Source of the DNA: Narthecium ossifragum
Lineage: Eukaryota > Streptophyta > Magnoliopsida > Dioscoreales > Nartheciaceae
Length of the DNA stretch: 64,000 nucleotides
Assembly (NCBI GenBank): GCA_963920575.1
Contig: OY986973.1
Coordinates: 16,602,062 to 16,666,061 of the forward strand
Reading direction: 5' to 3'
Positions 58,513-64,000 of the stretch are shown here, in pieces. The position numbers were made by a program, and so were the translations under genes. Under the pieces are notes generated by a model. The model did no database searches and was not told where the DNA came from. It was given only the letters and a program-made list of their open reading frames with translations. The number at the start of each line of letters is the position of its first letter. Position 1 is the first letter of the stretch.

Positions 58513-61072
58513 GTGGTCGCCTGGCGAGGCAGCGACGCCCTGGGCGGTGGAAAGCCGCCAGTGGGATGCAGCTTGGTCGTGGCCTTTCCCGTGTGTGAAG
58601 ACCAGTTCCTCTAACCTGGCTCGACCGCGTAGCTCGGGGGTCGTGCAGTGTTGGTCTGTTTCCGCGTCGAGTGCGATCAGTCGATCACATTATTGATTTT
58701 GGACCCAAAGGCAATTTGGTAAATTACGCATTATCGGTAGGTTTCACACCCGCGTAGTGTACACACATCATTGAATTTATACATGCGATTGATTAGACCC
58801 TGAGGTGCGCTCTCGATAGGGAATGATTAAAACGGACGGCCGAAATTAAATGTCAGCTTATTATATAAACCCCTTTTCCCCTCCTCTCATTTCTCTCTTT
58901 CTCTCTTTCGCTTCTCTTCTCCTCATGACGAGAGAACTCCAGCGGCTTCCCGATGACTTGGACGTGGTGACGGCGAAGAGGAAAGCTAATGGAGATCACC
59001 CTTGGTCGGATCAAGAAGGATTAGTGAAGGATTAGCTCGTTTAAGGTAGGTTTCTATACCTAAACTGAAGTTTAGGGTCTATTAAGGTTTTAATTTGTTG
59101 TTTTGTTGTTTTGTTGATTTCTCTTCCTTAGGTTGTTCTTCTATGCTTGTTTATCAACTGATTGAAGATTCATAGGATTTGTTAGTGATTTTAATTGGTA
59201 TTTATGCATCTTTTCCCGGATTTCTGGATTTTAACTGAAACTGTTGGTTTCAACTCAAATTTATTCTTGTACGTGTATAATCTCAGTTGATTTTCAACAT
59301 GAAAATTATAGATCTCTGAGTGTATGTTTTAGATCCCATTATTTTGTATTTTGCCAATTTTTATATGAATGATGGTAAATTTTCTTATGACCTGCGACGA
59401 GACTAGTCTTAGGCTGCCTGACCAGTTGGGATCGATCCCAACCTGTTTGGGATCCATCCCAACCCAAATATCAGGTGGGACTATTTATGCCTGACCAGTT
59501 GGGATTGATCCCAACTTGGGTTTGATGGATCCCAAGATGGTGTTTTATGCCTGACCAGTTGGGATCGATCCCAAGCTGGCAGATAGGGTATTATTGACCT
59601 TTTTTTGTGGTTTTTTGAAGCTTCTTTCGATCCGATTTTTTGAGGAGATCTTTGTATCGATCAATTGTGTTAGCATGCTAGTTTTCATGAATTAGAAATA
59701 TTTATGTAAGGTTTATAGAATGTCTAACTAATTGCTAAGTTTCTTGCAAGTTATGAATTATATCAAAATGATAGCATGCTCTATATATACATACTTGTAT
59801 ATATTAGACCCATATGTGGGGTCAAGCCCTATGTGAGGCTTGTGGTTGAATCAAGGGAGTCATGCCTCTTGGGAGTGTATATAATAAATAGGTCGACTGT
59901 GTACCTCTGCTTGCGTAGAATAAATGGGCCGAAGGTGTGCCCTAATATTTATGTCTTATTGCTTTCTGTTAATTGACCGGGGATGTGCCCCACTGTTTGG
60001 ATTGTTGGTTAACGGCCAGACTGAGCCGTTGTAATGCCAAAATTGTCATTCTTGGTTGATTAGTTGTTGGCGTTGCGCCGAGAATAGTATAATCTAGATA
60101 TACCCATGTTGAACTATTAATTGTTGATGTGACATACCGTGACACCTAGGCTAGATGCTTGTATATATACGTGTATTGTATGCATTAGAGGCATTCAAGG
60201 TTAGGCGTGGGCGCAGTCGCCGATCCGAGGGCTTGGGCAGCTCAAATCTAGCTTTAGGACCGAGGCCGGGTAATAAGGTCTAGGGTATGATTGTAAATGT
60301 CTTGTTGGAATCCTTGTGTTATCGAGGTTAATATCTAGTTGGCTACAACTGTTTATTGTTATTGAGGTTTAAAGGTCATGTCGATTCTCCAAGGCCAAAC
60401 GTTAATGATGGTTCTCGATGCGTTCCTGATGTGGGTCTCCGGGCATGGAAATCCTGCCTGGATAAGGATGATCCTGCATGTTACTGTTCCGCTGCCTCTT
60501 GGTAACATCTTCAAGAGTGAGGTTTCATGACATGAGCCATTGGGACATCGATGGGGGTTATGGGACCCCGTGGCATACCTTAGACTTAGGCGGAGAAGTG
60601 ACATTATTGTTATTTCCTTTTTCAGTGTGACGTAGAATAGAACCCTACTGAGCTTATCGCTCACTCATACACGAACTGCGTTTTGCAAGTGCATGCACCA
60701 ACTCTTCTTCTATAGCACCAGCTGAATAGGCTTTTGGCGGCGCGTATACCTCTGGAGGTGTTTGAGGAGTTGGGGTCCAATCTACTTTGATAGCTTGTAT
60801 AAATGTATAATTTTTCTCTTTGAGGATTTTGTTATCTATGTATACATGTCTATTTGAGGATTAATTTGTATCGGTAGATTTTGTATTTATATCCAGATGT
60901 ATAAATAAAAATTATAATCATATGTAAATTGTTAGAATTATAGTTTTGACCCTAGATCAAATTGTTTAAATTGTTCGTGTTATATGTTGTATAGATGCGC
61001 CAGAGATGAATTGAACAGGTTTAGGTCCCTCACGCCTTGGTCCGGATGGGTTTTCTGGGCCTGGGCGTGACA
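58513..61072 (+). repeat. Solo LTR, Tekay/Del-like, plus orientation
   Basis: The right end ctgggcgtgaca and the internal blocks ggtttcacacccgcg and tggggttatgggaccc-like match, in reverse, the LTR at 5726-8034 and the fragment at 1-329. A TATA box attatataaacccc is at about 58861. No initiator-tRNA primer site follows 61072, so this is a solo LTR. The left limit is set by contact with the neighbouring LTR and is uncertain. Confidence 0.7.
59415..59585. repeat. Three units with GGGATCGATCCC palindromes in the solo LTR
   Basis: The phrase gcctgaccagttgggat followed by the other palindrome half (cgatcccaa) occurs at about 59417, 59489 and 59549, once with a g/t-type variant core (ggattgatcc). 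The intervening ttgggatccatcccaa is a second palindrome. Spacing is 60-72 bp. Confidence 0.82.
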
Positions 61073-62093
61073 CCGCGAGCACGGGTGGTGTGAGGGCGGC
61101 AAGGCGCTGGCCTGAGAGAGAGAGAGAAGAGAGGGATGGCCGCCCGAGTAAGAGAGAAGGAAGGAGAGAGGAGAGGAAGGTCTTGGCTAGGCCATCCTGA
61201 CGAGGAAAAAGAGTAAGAAGAAAGAGAACGGGGCAAAACTAACTAAGGATGAGGCCCAGGAGAAGGTGGAAGAAAAAGTACCCGGGGGAAGAGAATCGTT
61301 GGTGAGGGTATCGTCGATTGTTGTGGGTGGAACTCTATCAGGAGCTCTTGGGGTGATTTGGTAGTAAGTTCCATAGAACAATGCCTTGTTAGGAGATCGA
61401 GCCTTGAAACTGCAAGGGCATTTTGATTTAATAATTCTTGATTGATTTCTTATTGAGCTATAGGGGCCTTTATATAGGCAAACTACAAGAGATCTAAAGG
61501 GAGTTGAACTCTTGCTAATGACATCCTACTCAAGAAGAGACCAAAATTAAGAAAGAGGAATAAGAGTCCTACTATAACGTACATAACTAAAGTAGGAAAG
61601 CAAAATATGAAAGTAGTAAAGGTCTTAATTTAGGATAGTATGAGCTGACTGGCTCAAGGGGACCCACATGGGACCGGGTTCTCAAGGGTCGCCCAAGGTG
61701 GCTTGGGTCGGATTGGCTTGGATCCAGTTTGAGTCTGGATTACATCAACGACTGCGCCCAATCGGTTTAGAATTAGGGAAAGTGTCTAACATTAAAGTTG
61801 TAGAGCTACTAGTCTTCTAACAGCTCCCAAAGTTTTAGAGTATTTGCAAATTTATGGAGTAAATGGCGAGTATTCTCCCGACAGTCGATGGTACAGTCTT
61901 ATCGAGTAAGCCGACCGTAACATAGACATGTGATCTGGTTTTCCATCAGATGGCATTAACGCTGAAAGTTGTGATACCCATATATTTAAGGGATAATTGT
62001 CGTTTAGACTCTTTGGGAGACCTTATTTGCTCTGCAGTCATCTTACTAAGTTGTTAAGCCATTTAGTCTCTTTTTTGACAGCTGTAAATTTTA
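61073..62093 (-). other. Possible minus-strand LTR remnant
   Basis: A minus-strand TATA-like CTATATAAAGGCCCC lies near 61466-61480. The phrase aacattaaagttgtagagct near 61788 and cagtcgatggtacagtctt near 61881 parallel the LTR at 57131-58512. No terminal repeats or coding region could be fixed. Confidence 0.4.
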
Positions 62094-62900
62094 ATGTCTA
62101 AAATGCCCTTCTATCATCCTCTCTCCCCTTCCCAGTGTCGGCTCGTCTTCCCCAAAGTCTCTGGCGAACCACTGACAACATCGCGATGGGGAAGGAGAAG
62201 GAGGTCATGTGGTCAGTGTTGGGGAGGTCGGAAGGAGAAGGAGGTCATCGAAGGTGGTGATGGGGATCGAGTGGATGTTGGGGGTAATGGGGATGGGGAT
62301 CGGAGGTGGTGATGGGGGTGGCGATGGAGATCGGATGAGGTGGTGATGGGTTTGGCGGCGACCTTACGTTGGATAAAATGGGATCGGCCGATCGGCGACT
62401 GACGGTGAGCGCTTGGGATCGGACGACCGCGAGCTGGGATGGAGGTACAGATCCGTGGCTGGGATGGAGCTTGGAGCTCGGAGGATAGGACCGACGACGT
62501 GCTTGGTGATGGGCTTGACGGCGATCTAGCGTTCGATCCGACGGGATTGGATGGCATCGTGAAGAAGAGGAGGCGATGAGACGGGATCGACCGATCAACG
62601 ACTAACGGCGAGCGCTCGGGATCGGCGAGCTCGGGACGACGAGAACGGAACGTCGAGCTCAGGACGGCGAGATCCGAACGGCGATCCGGACGGTGAGATC
62701 GGGACGGCGAGATCCGGACGGCGAGCTCGGGTCGGCGAGATTCGGACAGCGAGCTCGGGACGACGAGGTCGTGAGAAGGAGGGGACGCCGGGGGTGCAGG
62801 GGAAGGATGAGCCCGTGGGAAAAGGTGAGAGGAGAGAGAGAGAGAGAAAGCAGGGGAAAAAATGGAAAAATCCAAAATAAATAGGAAAAAGGGTAGGGTA
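62094..62900. repeat. Low-complexity G-rich block with cggcgag units
   Basis: Units like gacggcgagatccg and gagctcgggacgacgag repeat irregularly, densest at 62620-62780, and ggtggtgatggggatcg repeats at 62250-62350. The 220-codon frame on the minus strand is Ser/Pro/Arg-rich with no domain and is taken as an artefact. Confidence 0.6.
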
Positions 62901-62959
62901 AATAGGGAAAAATGATGAAAATAAGGAGAAAAAAATGTAGGGAAAAAGGTAGGAAAATT

Positions 62960-63720
62960 GTTGTTTAGTCTCTTTGGAAAATTAGTAAGTAACTATCATA
63001 TTTTCCCAAATTGAAAAGTAACTATCATATTTTTCCAATATTGAAAAGTTACTACCAGCATTGTTTTAGCTTAAGTTTGCACATATTTTCCAAAAATTGA
63101 AAAGTGACTACAAATGTTGGAAAGAAACTACAAATATTGAAAACTAACGACCAACATTATTTTAGCTGATTTTTGCACATATTTTCCAAAAATTGAAAAG
63201 TAATTACAAATATTGAAAACTAATTACAAATATTGGGAATTGAATTCCCATACAAAAATTGAAATTTCTTTTTTGAAAAGTGAGTACAAATATTGGAAAG
63301 TAGCTACAAATATTGAAAAGTAACTATGAACATTATTTTAGCTGATTTTTGCACATATTTTCCCAAAATTGAAAAGTTACTAGACATGTTGGAATGTAAT
63401 TTCAAATATTGAAATGTAACTACAAATATTGGGAATTGAATTCTCATACAAAAATTGAAAACAAAAATATGAAAAGTGAGTACAAATATTGGAAACTCAG
63501 TACAAGTATTGGAAAATGAATTTCATCCAAAAAATTGATTTGTTTTTTAAAATGAAATACAAATATTGAAAAGTAATAGTATTTTTTGGAAAGTGAATTT
63601 CCCTCACAAAAATTTAAAAAACATTGAAAAGTAACCACAAAAATTGGAAAGTTATTACAAAAATTGAAAAGTAACTACAAATATTGGAAAGTACCTACAA
63701 TGTTTATTGATTTTTCAAAT
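62960..63720. repeat. AT-rich tandem repeat of about 20-bp units
   Basis: Degenerate copies of attgaaaagtaactacaaat fill the interval. A longer block containing gctgatttttgcacatattt recurs near 63060 (variant), 63165 and 63340, giving a higher-order pattern. No coding content. Confidence 0.85.
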
Positions 63721-64000
63721 TGGTTAATTGAAAGTAACTGCCAAATAAATGTAGAGCAACCACCAGATAAATGTAAAGTTTCTTTTTCGAAAAATGGTGG
63801 CCCACATCTTTGTTTTGTAGTTAATTTTGGGAATATGTTAACAAATTGGTTGTCACTTTGCAACAAGAGTAATTTTTTTAAAAAATCCACTTATGTTTCA
63901 ATTTATCAACTTAGGGATACTTTTGTGTTTCTTTACATACCAGATAAATTTTATAATTTTGTGATCAAAATACCCCTAATCATATCTTTTTCTTCCCTCT
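63721..64000. other. AT-rich end of window
   Basis: No gene, repeat pair or structural RNA is recognised. Short frames are uninformative. Confidence 0.4.

Noticed and set aside
62213..62875. 220-codon minus-strand frame
   Set aside because: Ser/Pro/Arg/His-biased translation of cggcgag-type repeats, with no recognisable domain.

Overview
This is a window of flowering-plant nuclear DNA, probably from a monocot. Four multi-exon plant genes have canonical GT-AG introns. GC-rich first exons (33029-33295, 51079-51424) followed by AT-rich downstream exons suggest the 5'-to-3' GC gradient typical of monocots; that assignment is an inference. Most of the remaining sequence is transposable elements, many of them nested. 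A 200-base run of N at 15507-15706 is an assembly gap.

Layout. 1-8034: minus-strand Ty3/gypsy element (chromovirus, Tekay/Del-like) with 2.3-kb LTRs. Its left LTR is interrupted by the end of a related LTR, and its pol is broken. 9509-14641 (+): FAR1-RELATED SEQUENCE type gene in seven coding exons, a domesticated MULE transposase. 16257-16870 (+): probable DUF761-type pseudogene. 20125-26200 (+): end-to-end LINE with a perfect 19-bp target duplication but several stop codons. 26841-33295 (-): six-exon family-8 glycosyltransferase; one intron holds a MITE-like element and another a 2.9-kb MULE (29502-32425) carrying a plant-mobile-domain gene. 33966-42482: 8.5-kb MULE with inverted ends and 9-bp target duplications. 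It encodes a FAR1/MULE/SWIM transposase with one premature stop, a GRF-zinc-finger membrane protein, and a captured coiled-coil gene fragment. 42923-44765 (+): DUF1068 gene. 45.7-47.5 kb: LINE remnant. 47419-48530: AT-rich MITE-like element. 48705-51424 (-): intact six-exon phytoene synthase. About 51.7-56.4 kb: long-TIR MULE-like element containing a deleted LTR retrotransposon. 57.1-61.1 kb: two more LTRs. The final 3 kb is low-complexity and tandem repeat.

How the parts relate. Phytoene synthase is a plastid carotenoid enzyme. The GT8 protein is probably a Golgi glycosyltransferase. The FRS protein is a nuclear transcription-factor type. Nothing suggests that these genes form one pathway. 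The GT8 and DUF1068 genes are divergent; without the 8.5-kb MULE their start codons would lie about 1.1 kb apart.

The most unusual signal is a family of dyads of the form TATCGGTA-N6-TACCGATA. More than twelve copies have a fixed 6-nt spacer whose sequence varies, and they lie on both sides of the plant-mobile-domain gene in the 2.9-kb MULE. A second recurring pattern is short GATCGATC-centred palindromes repeated inside the LTRs of three apparently different retrotransposon families. All exon structures were worked out by eye from splice signals and reading-frame continuity; no database search was possible.
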